64,000 nt of DNA from Ilyomonas sp963847085 (GCA_963847085.1 CAWJYO010000008.1:62001-126000), one strand, 5' to 3'. Positions 35,255-44,507 are shown, counted from the first letter of the stretch. Notes: generated from the letters alone by a model not told the origin. A program made the numbers and translations.

Positions 35255-35707
35255 TTACTCCTTATTTTTTGTATCCATTACAATCGTTACAGGTCCGTCA
35301 TTCAATAAACTTACTTTCATATCAGCACCAAATATTCCGGTTTGGATTGGCTTGCCCAAATCTTTTTCCAATTGCTGTATCATTTGTTCATACAAGGGAA
35401 TAGCAATCTCTGGTTTCGAAGCGCGTATGTATGATGGGCGATTCCCTTTTTTATAGCTGGCATGGAGCGTAAACTGGCTTATTAATAAAACATTCCCATT
35501 TACCTCTTGTACGCTTTTATTCATCACGCCGTTATCATCGTTAAAGATGCGCAGGCTCACTATTTTATGGCTTAACCAAACAATATCTTCCTCGCTATCG
35601 CTGTCTTCAATGCCAAGTAAAACGAGCAAGCCATTATCAATTTTACCTTTTGTATTTCCATCAATCGTTACCAATGCTTCACTTACTCTTTGTATAACTG
35701 CCCGCAT
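35255..35707 (-). CDS. dtd: D-aminoacyl-tRNA deacylase
   Basis: Dtd hydrolyses D-amino acids from tRNA. ATG 35707 is chosen because it gives MRAVIQRVSEA, the invariant N-terminus, and the longer start adds a hydrophobic, unrelated stretch. The catalytic motif SQFTLHA (about residue 78) and the C-terminal NDGPVTIVMDTK (GPVTI) are present, as is LLVLLGIEDSD. About 150 residues, usual size. It points away from the arfB-type gene by 85 bp. Confidence 0.97.
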   Translation of the reverse strand: MRAVIQRVSEALVTIDGNTKGKIDNGLLVLLGIEDSDSEEDIVWLSHKIVSLRIFNDDNGVMNKSVQEVNGNVLLISQFTLHASYKKGNRPSYIRASKPEIAIPLYEQMIQQLEKDLGKPIQTGIFGADMKVSLLNDGPVTIVMDTKNKE

Positions 35708-35792
35708 AAAAAAATCAATTAAAAATAAAAGTAAAAATGAATCCTCATTCTTCATCAATCCAGTTTTTTACTTTTGACTTTTTTCTTTTCAA

Positions 35793-36201
35793 ATGAAAGT
35801 AGATATCAGCCTCCGAAATCATGTTTCAAACAGCGCGCAGCGGCGGCAAAGGCGGGCAAAATGTAAACAAGGTTGAAACAATGGTAGAAGGAAGATGGAA
35901 TGTTGCGGCTTCCGTCAAATTAAATAACGAGCAAAAACAAACCATTGTAGAAAAACTGGCTAACCGCATTACCAGCGATGGCTTCTTACTGGTAAAATCG
36001 CAGCAGGAACGAACACAATTGGGCAATAAAACCATCGTTGTTAAAAAGATGAACGAGCTGGTAAATATAGCGTTGCAAAAGAAGAAAGCGCGCATTGCCA
36101 CAAAGCCTTCAAAAGCAGCGGAGGCACGACGTTCGGAAGAAAAGAAAAAACAATCTGACAGAAAAGACAACCGTAAAAAATTAAAACCCAACCAGTTTTG
36201 A
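35793..36201 (+). CDS. arfB: Peptidyl-tRNA hydrolase ArfB (YaeJ-type rescue factor), frameshift at the N-terminus
   Basis: ArfB rescues stalled ribosomes with a class I release-factor GGQ loop. ATG 35793 (MKVDIS) with one C removed at about 35811 gives MKVDISSEIMFQTARSGGKGGQNVNKVET, a canonical start; the frame from 35821 alone would lose it. GGQ is at about residue 23. The end is Lys/Arg-rich (KKKQSDRKDNRKKLKPNQF), which anchors the protein in the mRNA entry tunnel. About 135 residues. Its stop codon overlaps the TTG start of the next gene. Confidence 0.9.
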
Positions 36202-36928
36202 TAGTCCGTTTTTGTTTTGCCACTTTTTTACTGTTTTGCGCAACGCTTACCCAGGCGCAGAAAGATAAAGTAGTAAGGCAAACTTATCAGTTTACCTTCA
36301 GAAATACAGTAAATGATTCTATTTTGGAATTGGGTAAAATGTATCAAAACCAGTTTGGGGAAGGCTTCACCGTTCGAAACTTTGACTATTATATTTCACA
36401 CATCAAACTTACTTATACAAGTGGTGAGCAATATGAGGTAAAAGAAGGCCCGCATTTAATCAGCGAAGCTGATAGCCTTTCTAAAACGGTTTCTTTTACT
36501 GCGCCTGCAGGAACAATAACCACCGTTTCTTTTTTATTAGGAATTGATAGCCTTACCAATGTTAGCGGCGTGCAAACCGGCGATCTCGATCCGGCAAAAG
36601 GCATGTTCTGGGTTTGGAACACAGGTTATATTATGGCGAAATTAGAAGGTACTTCTCCACAATCCAAAGCGCCTGCAAAAGCAATACAGCTATGATGTTG
36701 GCGGATTTAAAAGAGAGCGAAGATGCAACACGAAACATCACGTTTTCTTTGCCTGAAACGCTCAATCGCCAAATATCCAATTTCACCATTACGGCTGATG
36801 TAAACAAATGGTTTTCGGGCAAAAACAATATCAGAATATCTGAACAACCGATGTGTCACGAGCCTGGGAAATTAGCGATGCAGATTGCCGATAATTATGC
36901 AGCCATGTTTACCATTAGCGCACAATGA
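36198..36928 (+). CDS. MbnP-family copper-binding protein, one frameshift
   Basis: MbnP-like proteins are secreted copper-binding partners of the di-heme enzyme MbnH. The N-terminus is a signal peptide (CFATFLLFCATLTQAQ) after TTG 36198. Family features are TVRNFDYYISHIKLTY, FLLGIDSLTNVSGVQTGDLDPAKGMFWVWNTGYIMAKLEGTSP (the Trp-rich centre), and after a frameshift near 36692, ITFSLPE, FTITADVNKWFSG and PGKLAMQIADNYAAMFTISAQ. About 243 residues. The usual partner gene MbnH is not next to it: the next gene is ubiD. It overlaps arfB by a few bases. Confidence 0.88.
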
Positions 36929-36967
36929 TGTGAGCTATTTTGCTTTTCAATCCCGAACTTTGACCTT

Positions 36968-38809
36968 ATGGCTTACGCATCGTTAGAGCAATGTTTATTG
37001 GATTTGGAGAAGCACGGGCATCTTATCAGAATTAAAGAAGAAGTTGATCCTTATCTCGAAATGGCTGCCATTCATTTGCGTGTGCACGAAGCCAAAGGGC
37101 CTGCATTGTTGTTTGAAAGGGTAAAAGGTTGCCAGTATCGCGCAGCATCTAATATTTTTGGTACATTGGAAAGAAGCCAGTTTATTTTTCGCCATACTTT
37201 TTCTGCCGTTCAGCAATTGATTCAACTTAAAAACAATCCGCTCCAGGCACTCAAACAACCTTTCAAACATGCGCGGGCTGCACTCACCGCTTTGCATTCT
37301 TTTCCGCTAAAAAATCCTATCAAAAAGCCAGTGCTGTATGAAGAAATTGCAGTGCATCAATTGCCACAAATACATCATTGGAAAAAGGACGGAGGCGCGT
37401 TTATAACACTGCCACAGGTTTATACTGAGGACATAGACAAGCCTGGAATTATGAATGCCAATCTTGGTATGTATCGCATTCAGTTATCGGGAAATGATTA
37501 TATACAGGATGAAGAAGTTGGCTTGCATTATCAGTTGCATCGCGGCATTGGCGTTCATCAAACCAAAGCGAATAAAAAAGGGTTACCCTTAAAAGTAAGC
37601 GTGTTTGTTGGCGGCCCGCCATCGCATACACTGGCTGCGGTAATGCCGTTGCCGGAAGGCTTGAGCGAGATGACGTTTGCCGGCGCTTTGGGTGGACGCA
37701 GGTTTCGCTATATGTATAAAGATGGCTATTGCATTAGCACCGATGCCGATTTTGTAATCACAGGCGAAGTGTATCCGAATGATAACAAGCCGGAAGGTCC
37801 GTTTGGAGATCATCTGGGTTATTATAGCCTGCAGCATCCGTTTCCGGTGATGAAAGTGCATAAAATATGGGCAAAACAAAACGCTATCTGGCCCTTCACG
37901 GTAGTGGGTCGCCCGCCGCAGGAAGATACCAGTTTTGGCCAGTTGATTCATGCGCTAACCGGCGATGCCATAGCGGCTGAAATACCTGGTGTAAAAGAAG
38001 TTCATGCGGTGGATGCGGCTGGCGTTCATCCCTTATTACTGGCGATCGGCAGCGAACGATACACGCCTTATTCACCCACAAAACAACCGGCTGAATTGCT
38101 TACGCAGGCTAACCATATTTTAGGAACGGGGCAATTAAGTCTTGCGAAGTTTTTATTCATTACTGCTGATGAGAGCCAGCAATTGTCAGCACATGACATT
38201 ACTCAATTTTTCGATTATTTTTTATCAAGAATTGACCTTGCACGCGATGTTCATTTTTATACCAATACAACCATTGATACGCTTGATTATTCGGGCACTT
38301 CATTAAACAGCGGAAGCAAAGTGGTGCTGGCTGCGTATGGCGATGTAAAAAGAAACCTCGCTACCGAAGTGCCTTCGCCACTTTTGGTTTTGCACCATTT
38401 TTTCAATCCGAAAATGGTGTTGCCTGGCATAGTTGTTTTACAAGCGAATGCTTTTTCAAATTATGAAAATGCACACAAAGAGATGGACGAATTGAATCAA
38501 CAATTGCTGCCTCATCTTTCCGAAATACAAACCATTGCTATGATTGTTGTTTGCGATGATGCATCCTTTGCTTCGCAAGCGCTCAACAATTTTATCTGGA
38601 TAACATTCACACGCTGCAATCCATCACATGATATGTATGGCGTAGATTCTTTCTGTAAAAACAAACATTGGGGTTGCAATGGAAGCCTGATAATGGATGC
38701 ACGTAGCAAACCGCATCATGCGCCGCCTGTTGAAAAGGATGAAGCCACTGAAACCCGCGTCAACAGGCTGTTTGAGAAAGGCGGTAGTTTGTACCGCATC
38801 GAAAAATAA
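36968..38809 (+). CDS. UbiD-family decarboxylase
   Basis: UbiD enzymes use prenylated FMN to decarboxylate aromatic or unsaturated acids. The intact 613-residue protein has the UbiD N-domain (MAYASLEQCLLDLEKHGHLIRIKEE), and the catalytic/cofactor region EVYPNDNKPEGPFGDHLGYYSLQ (about residues 267-290; the Glu and Asp fit the catalytic pair). The end has VDSFCKNKHWGCNGSLIMDARSKPHH. In Bacteroidota such a protein may serve menaquinone synthesis (MenA/futalosine-type route) or another acid; no UbiX-type gene is adjacent. The quinone link is inferred, not shown. Confidence 0.9.
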   Translation: MAYASLEQCLLDLEKHGHLIRIKEEVDPYLEMAAIHLRVHEAKGPALLFERVKGCQYRAASNIFGTLERSQFIFRHTFSAVQQLIQLKNNPLQALKQPFKHARAALTALHSFPLKNPIKKPVLYEEIAVHQLPQIHHWKKDGGAFITLPQVYTEDIDKPGIMNANLGMYRIQLSGNDYIQDEEVGLHYQLHRGIGVHQTKANKKGLPLKVSVFVGGPPSHTLAAVMPLPEGLSEMTFAGALGGRRFRYMYKDGYCISTDADFVITGEVYPNDNKPEGPFGDHLGYYSLQHPFPVMKVHKIWAKQNAIWPFTVVGRPPQEDTSFGQLIHALTGDAIAAEIPGVKEVHAVDAAGVHPLLLAIGSERYTPYSPTKQPAELLTQANHILGTGQLSLAKFLFITADESQQLSAHDITQFFDYFLSRIDLARDVHFYTNTTIDTLDYSGTSLNSGSKVVLAAYGDVKRNLATEVPSPLLVLHHFFNPKMVLPGIVVLQANAFSNYENAHKEMDELNQQLLPHLSEIQTIAMIVVCDDASFASQALNNFIWITFTRCNPSHDMYGVDSFCKNKHWGCNGSLIMDARSKPHHAPPVEKDEATETRVNRLFEKGGSLYRIEK

Positions 38810-38817
38810 AGCAATTT

Positions 38818-39726
38818 TTACATGCTGATTTTTTCCATCACTTCATGCGGATGTTTTCTGTATTCATCAATCAAATCTAAAACAACAGCATCTTCATTTA
38901 CATCAAACTTACGCGCAAACAAAGCGTCAGAAGCAATGATGTTTTGCAGGTGAGATCGTATCAGAATTTCCGGATGACCTTTCCTTACATCAGGCCAATG
39001 CATATACAATAAATTGTTGTTACTGATGTCGTTTTGTATGCGCTCGTCATCTGCATTCAAAATGATGTTATGAAAAAACAGCTCATCGGGTGCAAATGTG
39101 AACCGCTGAAACTTGCTATACGCTTTATTTTTCTTTACAAAATCAAGAATGTATTTCACAGCATAGCGGTTCATTGTCCACCATTGCGAGCCACCAAAAG
39201 GCTGCATGTTTGATGGAAAATTTCGTTTCATAAGACCGGTTTGAGAAGACATAAAATTAACCGCTTTTGCTGCAAAACGTTCATAGCCTTTCATTCCAAA
39301 AAAGTATTTATCAAGCCGGTACAATCCGCCGCGCGGATGCCATCGCTTATGGTTAGGAATGGGCGTATATTCCAGGAAAATGGAGTAGGGTGAACTGCTC
39401 AGAAAATCGTTGATATACTCATTGCTTTTGATGGGATAATGCTGCCCGCTGATAAGCGAAATGAAATCGAATGTCTTGTAATGATTCATGGCCGATTTCA
39501 TTGCATTCAGCGTTGCCTGTACAATACCCAAACTGCCCCAAAGTGTATATTCGTTTTTTACAATCACAACATTTTTGTTATCCTCAATGGCGTTTTTAAA
39601 CGGTGCTGAATTTACATTCTTATCAAGATGCAAAAAGAAGGTAGAGTGATTATCATCTAACGAAGAAATCAATCGCGTGACCTGCTCAAAGTTTTTGTGC
39701 GCAAGAATAATAAAGGCTTTTTCCAT
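38818..39726 (-). CDS. GT14-family glycosyltransferase (core-2/I-branching type)
   Basis: This GT14-family (branch) glycosyltransferase transfers N-acetylglucosamine or a related sugar, likely in surface polysaccharide synthesis. Features are MEKAFIILAHKNFEQVTRLISSL and TFFLHLDKN at the start, NEYTLWGSLGIVQATLNAM, ISLISGQHYPIKS (about residue 85), QPFGGSQWWTMNR and FAPDELFFHNIILN (the DE motif, about 215). 302 residues, intact, no signal peptide. No other polysaccharide gene is nearby, so the acceptor is unknown. Confidence 0.9.
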   Translation of the reverse strand: MEKAFIILAHKNFEQVTRLISSLDDNHSTFFLHLDKNVNSAPFKNAIEDNKNVVIVKNEYTLWGSLGIVQATLNAMKSAMNHYKTFDFISLISGQHYPIKSNEYINDFLSSSPYSIFLEYTPIPNHKRWHPRGGLYRLDKYFFGMKGYERFAAKAVNFMSSQTGLMKRNFPSNMQPFGGSQWWTMNRYAVKYILDFVKKNKAYSKFQRFTFAPDELFFHNIILNADDERIQNDISNNNLLYMHWPDVRKGHPEILIRSHLQNIIASDALFARKFDVNEDAVVLDLIDEYRKHPHEVMEKISM

Positions 39727-40207
39727 AGATTAGAAACGAGAATTCAATATCAGTGCTTTGACTTTTACCTGTAGAGCCAAACAGTCAAATATTGTTCTTT
39801 TTTTAAACTGTTCAATCTAAAACTTACTTATGTTTTTATTTGATGAGTTCAAGCAGCATAATATCAGCAGATAGAGGATAAAAAAATATAGGTTAATTCT
39901 AATTATGATGAACGTTATTCGATCAATCTTACAGATAGAATGAATCGAAACAGCTTTTGGTTTTGTTGATATTTATCCTCACTAAAACGCTTGCTGCCAT
40001 TGTGTTTACAGTTTTTATTTTACAAGCATTTCGCATAGTTAAATGATATTGTCTTTGCTTTTGTCAGATTTAAGACATCTTTATTATATAGTTACTCATT
40101 TTGTTCTTACAATCATTTCCTATTTTTTTTACAACTCAGGCAACGCTTTTCTTCGAACTTGCATTTATTAGTTTGCAAAGTAAAGCTTACTAAGCCGGTT
40201 TCTATTT
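39727..40207. other. Long intergenic region before the ECF sigma gene
   Basis: This 481-bp A/T-rich gap separates two divergent genes, so it must hold both promoters. TTAGTTTG at about 40170 loosely resembles a -7 box for the sigma gene, but the match is poor. No coding frame or hairpin was found. Confidence 0.5.
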
Positions 40208-40765
40208 ATGGATGATAATATACCGCAACTCCTTACTGACGCCAGAAAAGGCAATTTGGCCGCACAAAAACGCATGTTTGATTGGCTGTCAGATGGTATG
40301 ATGCTATTGTGCAAGCGGTATGTAAAAAACAGTGAAGATGCGGAAGAAGCCATGCTGGATGGCTTTTATAAATTCTTCACTCATTTATCAACGTTTAACT
40401 ACCAAAATGAAGCGACATTAATTGGCTGGATAAAAAAGATAATGATTAATGAGTGCCTGATGCTGCTTCGAAAAAAGAATGCATTTGTTATGCTTTCTGA
40501 ATCAGTGGCAGAAGAAATAGAGTATGAAAATGAAGCGTTAAACCGCTTGTCGGCAAAAGAGATTTTTGAATTGATTTTGCGGTTGCCGTCAGGCTATCGA
40601 ACCGTATTCAACTTGTATGAAATTGAAGGAATGAATCACAAAGAGATTGCAGATATATTAGGCATTGCAGAAGGTACATCAAAATCGCAATTAAGCAAAG
40701 CCAAAGCGTTGCTGCAAAGAAATTTATCACAAAGAGGAGGCGATTATGCAAAACGAAAAAAATAA
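40208..40765 (+). CDS. ECF RNA polymerase sigma factor
   Basis: This extracytoplasmic-function sigma factor has 185 residues. Region 2 is readable as LLCKRYVKNSEDAEEAMLDGFYKFF (about residues 32-56), with the NSEDAEE and DGF positions that contact the core, and region 4 as LPSGYRTVFNLYEIEGMNHKEIADILGIAEGTSKSQLSKAKALL (about 128-170), a helix-turn-helix. Its end overlaps the following gene by 20 bp, so expression is coupled. In Bacteroidota such sigma factors often answer to envelope signals. The inducing signal is unknown. Confidence 0.93.
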   Translation: MDDNIPQLLTDARKGNLAAQKRMFDWLSDGMMLLCKRYVKNSEDAEEAMLDGFYKFFTHLSTFNYQNEATLIGWIKKIMINECLMLLRKKNAFVMLSESVAEEIEYENEALNRLSAKEIFELILRLPSGYRTVFNLYEIEGMNHKEIADILGIAEGTSKSQLSKAKALLQRNLSQRGGDYAKRKK

Positions 40766-41438
40766 CAATTGGCATTGGAAGCAAAAGCTGAACGATGCCG
40801 ATTTTATACCAACAGAAGCGCGGTTAAATAAAGAGGCTGCATGGCAGAAGCTTCAGCAACGATTGAACAAACCAAAGCGTAAAATAGCAATCGCATACTG
40901 GGCTGTGGCTGCTTGTTTGTTGCCGCTTGCAGTTGCTTTATTATTCGTTTTGCATCCTAAAACAAACAATATTGCAAACAGTACTGTTTCTCTTATTCGT
41001 AACTCTAAAAAGCCTCTTATTAAAGAAACATTGCCCTTACAAAAAGATGCAGTTGTTGTCATTACAAAAGTAAACCGGAGAGCAAAGAATACTGTTATAC
41101 AAAAGAAGAGAAACAATGTTGTTATGATTGATACCAACAAAGAAATAACATCGAATAAAAAGGAAGATTCTATCCGTAGCAATGAGCCATTGGTAGCGGT
41201 TGTTCCCCCTGAAAATACGGCAAAAACAAAGGTTGCAATTGCTGTAAAACCAAAGCTTAAAGTTGTTCATATAAACGAGTTGGGCGAGCCTGATGAAACT
41301 GCGCCAACCGTAGCACATAACGTTTATCCACACTCGTTTTCAATGCAAATCGGGAAAGAAGAAGTGTATGCAAATCCTGCAAAAGCAAAAAGTAAAAATG
41401 GGTTCATCAACCTGCCAATAATATCATCTTCAAACTAA
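40746..41438 (+). CDS. Single-pass membrane protein, probable anti-sigma factor
   Basis: This 230-residue protein is encoded immediately after the ECF sigma factor with a 20-bp overlap, the usual place of an anti-sigma factor. It has a cytoplasmic N-terminal part of about 50 residues rich in Lys/Gln (KQKLNDADFIPTEARLNKEAAWQKL), one transmembrane helix (IAYWAVAACLLPLAVALLFVL, about residues 49-69), and a periplasmic Lys/Thr-rich tail. It does not have the FecR signature I would expect of a TonB-linked system. The role is inferred from position and topology. Confidence 0.75.
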   Translation: MQNEKNNNWHWKQKLNDADFIPTEARLNKEAAWQKLQQRLNKPKRKIAIAYWAVAACLLPLAVALLFVLHPKTNNIANSTVSLIRNSKKPLIKETLPLQKDAVVVITKVNRRAKNTVIQKKRNNVVMIDTNKEITSNKKEDSIRSNEPLVAVVPPENTAKTKVAIAVKPKLKVVHINELGEPDETAPTVAHNVYPHSFSMQIGKEEVYANPAKAKSKNGFINLPIISSSN

Positions 41439-41445
41439 AATAATT

Positions 41446-42561
41446 ATGCAAAAACAAATCAGTTTACTGATGCTTTTTCTAAGCATCATAGCCACGCTTT
41501 GCGCACAAACAAATGGCTCAGACAAAACATTTGAAGTTCCGTCAAACATCATTATCAACCGAAGGTTTTATATTGATCTTGATAAAGGAAACAAAATAAA
41601 AATTGAGCTGACAGACATCACCGATTTACAACGCATTGCAAATGTAGATTCATTATTTCAAGTGTTTGTAAGCGATATAGAACCATTGCGCGATTCTATT
41701 GCCGATCCATTAACATCTAAGCGGATTGATTATGTAACCGATGCACAAAACAGAAAGAAAATTCGCTTTCAACAGTTTCAGCCAAAAGGTGCCAGCTTCA
41801 TATTAAATAAAGACGAGTTGGCCTCGTTAAGAACCGAGCAAGATACCATCAACATCATTGGTGTTATTGTCAATCCACCAAAGGCGCAACAAAAAATCAG
41901 CCTTACCCATCAACGTTATTATCATCTTACTTTTTACCTGAATGATGTTCACGAAATAAACGATTATGCACATGGTATCTTGAATGATAGGATTGCTCTT
42001 CTCCAAAAGAATATCAATGATAAATGGCCACTTATTTTAGGCGGAAGTTCTCATTATTTAAAAGGACATAGAGATATTTGGGGCGATCAGCCAAAGGGCT
42101 TTGCACCCGGCGCTATTAACGATTTTGTGAATGGTTATATAACAGTAAATATTCAGAATTACAAACAGTACTTTGTTCCTTCATTTAGTGTTGGTGCTAA
42201 GTTTGTTTTTGCCAATCGCGATCATACTTATAAATGGGAGCCGGGTTTGTTTTGGGAGCCACATTTTTTGTTTGCTAAAGATGATGCGGGCAAGCTGCAA
42301 ACGTACCGTAACGATTTTCTTACGTTATCATACGGACAGGGTGGTACCACCAATTATGACGCTCGAAAAGACTTTTCTTTTAGTACTGTGTTTTCGTTGG
42401 GTTATCTAATTCGCAGGGAAGGCAACTTCATTGATAAAAATTCTTTTCGTTTAGGTGCCGGTAAGCTTAAATTGTATAAAACGACTATCGAGCCATCTCT
42501 GTATTTTCATGATTTCTTCAGAGGTGTAACGCCAGGCATCAGAATCAGCCAGAGCTTTTAG
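41446..42561 (+). CDS. Hypothetical exported protein, third gene of the sigma operon
   Basis: No family is recognised. The 371-residue protein has a signal peptide (ISLLMLFLSIIATLCAQ), a mixed alpha/beta N-terminal half (GNKIKIELTDITDLQRIANVDS) and a C-terminal half with alternating aromatic strands (YFVPSFSVGAKFVFAN, KWEPGLFWEPHFLF, FSFSTVFSLGYLI, TTIEPSLYFHDFF) and a terminal Phe (RISQSF), typical of outer-membrane beta-barrels. It starts 7 bp after the anti-sigma gene, so the three form one operon. It is a likely target or sensor of the sigma pathway, by position only. Confidence 0.7.
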   Translation: MQKQISLLMLFLSIIATLCAQTNGSDKTFEVPSNIIINRRFYIDLDKGNKIKIELTDITDLQRIANVDSLFQVFVSDIEPLRDSIADPLTSKRIDYVTDAQNRKKIRFQQFQPKGASFILNKDELASLRTEQDTINIIGVIVNPPKAQQKISLTHQRYYHLTFYLNDVHEINDYAHGILNDRIALLQKNINDKWPLILGGSSHYLKGHRDIWGDQPKGFAPGAINDFVNGYITVNIQNYKQYFVPSFSVGAKFVFANRDHTYKWEPGLFWEPHFLFAKDDAGKLQTYRNDFLTLSYGQGGTTNYDARKDFSFSTVFSLGYLIRREGNFIDKNSFRLGAGKLKLYKTTIEPSLYFHDFFRGVTPGIRISQSF

Positions 42562-42642
42562 ATTGATGAAGGAATTAGGTTTTGAAAGGTCTGTTACTTA
42601 TCTTATCAAAATTCCTATCTTCCCAACCTAACCGTATAGCTC

Positions 42643-43821
42643 ATGAAATACTGTTTTCTGTTCCTTTTTGTTTTTGCCTCATTTTTTGTGTTTGCACAAC
42701 AACCGTATCAAAAGCTGCATGATGAAGCCATCGTTACCGATTCGCATAACGATATTCTTTCGATGTGTGTAGAGAAAGGCTACCGCTTTGATGATAACCT
42801 GAAAGGCAAAACGCATTCAGATTTAAAAAGAATGCGGGAAGGAGGCATAGATGTACAGGTGTTCTCTATTTTTTGTGATGGTGGTTATGGCAAAGGCAGG
42901 GCTTTTAAAATGGCGATTCGTGAAATAGATAGTTTGTATAGCGCAGCTTCACGAAACCCAACGCAGATGCGCATTGTAAAGGGCGCAAATGATTTGGATG
43001 AAGCTTTGCAACATCACCAGCTTGCCGCGATGATGGGCGTAGAAGGCGGCCACATGATAGAAGATAACATGGCGTACCTAGATAGCTTTCATCAGCGCGG
43101 TGTTTGTTATATGACGCTTACCTGGAACAACTCTACTTCGTGGGCAACAAGCGCGAGAGATGAATCGCATGATTCAGATTTGCATCAACCCAAAGGCTTA
43201 AATGAATGGGGCAGAAATGTGGTGAGAAAGATGAATGAAATGGGTATGATGGTGGACGTGAGCCACATTGGAGAACAAACGTTTTGGGATGTAATGAAGA
43301 TAACTACAAAACCTGTGTTGGCTTCTCACAGCGATGCGTATCGTTTGTGTCCCGTGCCGCGTAATTTAAAAGACAGCCAGATTCTTGCCATTGCAAAAAA
43401 CGGTGGCGTAATAGATGTAAATTTTTATCCGGGTTTTGTTGACAGTACCTACGATAGAAAGGAAACTGCTTTTAATGCACGACATAAGCAGGAAAGAGAT
43501 TCACTTTTAAAAATCAATCCTGAAACTTATCATGCCAGCGATTACCTTGAAAGCAAATACAAAAATGAAGTGCAAGCCATGCGCCCGCCATTAAGTATGC
43601 TCATTGATCACATTGATTATTTGGTAAAGCTTGCAGGCATTGACCATGTGGGTTTAGGCTCTGATTTGGATGGCATTTCCATCACACCAAAAGGCATTGA
43701 TGATATTACTGATTATCCTCTCATTACAAAAGAATTGATGAAGCGCGGTTACAGCGATAAGGACATCAAAAAGATTTTGGGTGAAAACTTTTTGCGTGTT
43801 TATCGGGCAAACGCAAAGTAA
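42643..43821 (+). CDS. Membrane dipeptidase (M19 family)
   Basis: This exported zinc dipeptidase of the M19 family cleaves L,D or L,L dipeptides. The signal peptide is FLFLFVFASFFVFAQQ. Metal ligands appear as DSHNDIL (H-x-D, about residue 33), the bridging Glu in MMGVEGGHMI, VDVSHIG and ASHSDAYRLCP (about 225), and GLGSDLDGI near the C-terminus. 392 residues, intact. It may act on peptidoglycan peptides or dietary dipeptides; no partner is nearby. Confidence 0.93.
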   Translation: MKYCFLFLFVFASFFVFAQQPYQKLHDEAIVTDSHNDILSMCVEKGYRFDDNLKGKTHSDLKRMREGGIDVQVFSIFCDGGYGKGRAFKMAIREIDSLYSAASRNPTQMRIVKGANDLDEALQHHQLAAMMGVEGGHMIEDNMAYLDSFHQRGVCYMTLTWNNSTSWATSARDESHDSDLHQPKGLNEWGRNVVRKMNEMGMMVDVSHIGEQTFWDVMKITTKPVLASHSDAYRLCPVPRNLKDSQILAIAKNGGVIDVNFYPGFVDSTYDRKETAFNARHKQERDSLLKINPETYHASDYLESKYKNEVQAMRPPLSMLIDHIDYLVKLAGIDHVGLGSDLDGISITPKGIDDITDYPLITKELMKRGYSDKDIKKILGENFLRVYRANAK

Positions 43822-43850
43822 TAATAATCATACGTTTCAAAATTGGTAAA

Positions 43851-44297
43851 ATGATTGATAACAGATACCCGGTTACATTCGATTCCCAATTTCGTGTTTA
43901 TGAGTTTGACAGTGAAGGACCCAAAGGAAAAATAAGAAAAGTAGTTCAATACAATAAAATCAACTTGAAAGATTATTTTAATCTCGGTTTCGGAGATAAA
44001 AGCAATATGGAAGATGATATTGACGATTTAATTGTAACAAATAATAACGACAGTCAAAAGGTACTTGCTACCGTAGCTTCTACCTTGATTGAATTTACAA
44101 ATCACTATCCCGAAGCTAACGTAATTGCAGTGGGAAGTACGCTGCCACGAACCCGCCTCTATCGAATGGGTATTACAAATCATTTAGATGCCATCAAAAA
44201 GGATTTTGATATTTATGGTCTCAAAAGCGACAGCTGGCATCCATTTGAAAAAGGTATAGAGTATGATGCCTTTTTAATAAAAAGAAAAAAGCGGTAA
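43851..44297 (+). CDS. DUF6934-family protein
   Basis: DUF6934 is a small cytoplasmic family known mostly from Bacteroidota; I know of no demonstrated function. The 148-residue protein contains RVYEFDSEGPKGKIRKVVQYN and LATVASTLIEFTNHYPEANVIAVGSTLPRTRLYRMGI (about residues 74-110), then YDAFLIKRKKR. The pattern of a strand-rich N-terminus and the SxxRTRLYRM motif is typical. A 50-codon gene starts 9 bp downstream (44307), and the pair resembles small two-gene modules that often behave as toxin-antitoxin pairs; that is inference. Confidence 0.83.
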   Translation: MIDNRYPVTFDSQFRVYEFDSEGPKGKIRKVVQYNKINLKDYFNLGFGDKSNMEDDIDDLIVTNNNDSQKVLATVASTLIEFTNHYPEANVIAVGSTLPRTRLYRMGITNHLDAIKKDFDIYGLKSDSWHPFEKGIEYDAFLIKRKKR

Positions 44298-44306
44298 ATT
44301 TGTGTT

Positions 44307-44459
44307 ATGATAAAAGAAAAAAAAATAACTGATAAGCCCACACTCGAAGGATTTACCAAAGACACTCGTTTAGACAAATATGCCGATAAGGTATTGTTTA
44401 AAGACAAAGTGAAAAAGGCAAATGCGATTTTAAAAACCGTTGGAATTCCAAAAGCATAG
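44307..44459 (+). CDS. Small 50-residue protein downstream of the DUF6934 gene
   Basis: ATG 44307 opens a 50-codon frame, too short for ordinary gene callers. It is Lys-rich and charged, with KPTLEGFTKDTRLDKYADKVLF and DKVKKANAILKTVGIPKA, and looks helical. It lies 9 bp after the DUF6934 gene in the same direction. The last 16 bases of the gene, including the stop, form the left arm of the terminator stem (44444-44459), so the C-terminal codons and the terminator share the same sequence. Whether it encodes a partner of the DUF6934 protein is an inference from adjacency. Confidence 0.65.
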   Translation: MIKEKKITDKPTLEGFTKDTRLDKYADKVLFKDKVKKANAILKTVGIPKA

Positions 44460-44500
44460 GCAGGTTAATTTATTGTCTATGCTTTTGGAATTTTGTTTTC
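44444..44500. terminator. Terminator with 16-bp perfect stem between the mini-gene and the Rieske gene
   Basis: AATTCCAAAAGCATAG (44444-44459) pairs perfectly with CTATGCTTTTGGAATT (44477-44492), followed by TTTGTTTTC. The left arm is coding. The gene from the right (stop at 44508) ends 16 bp away, so it may terminate both convergent transcripts. Confidence 0.93.
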
Positions 44501-44507
44501 AATGTCT

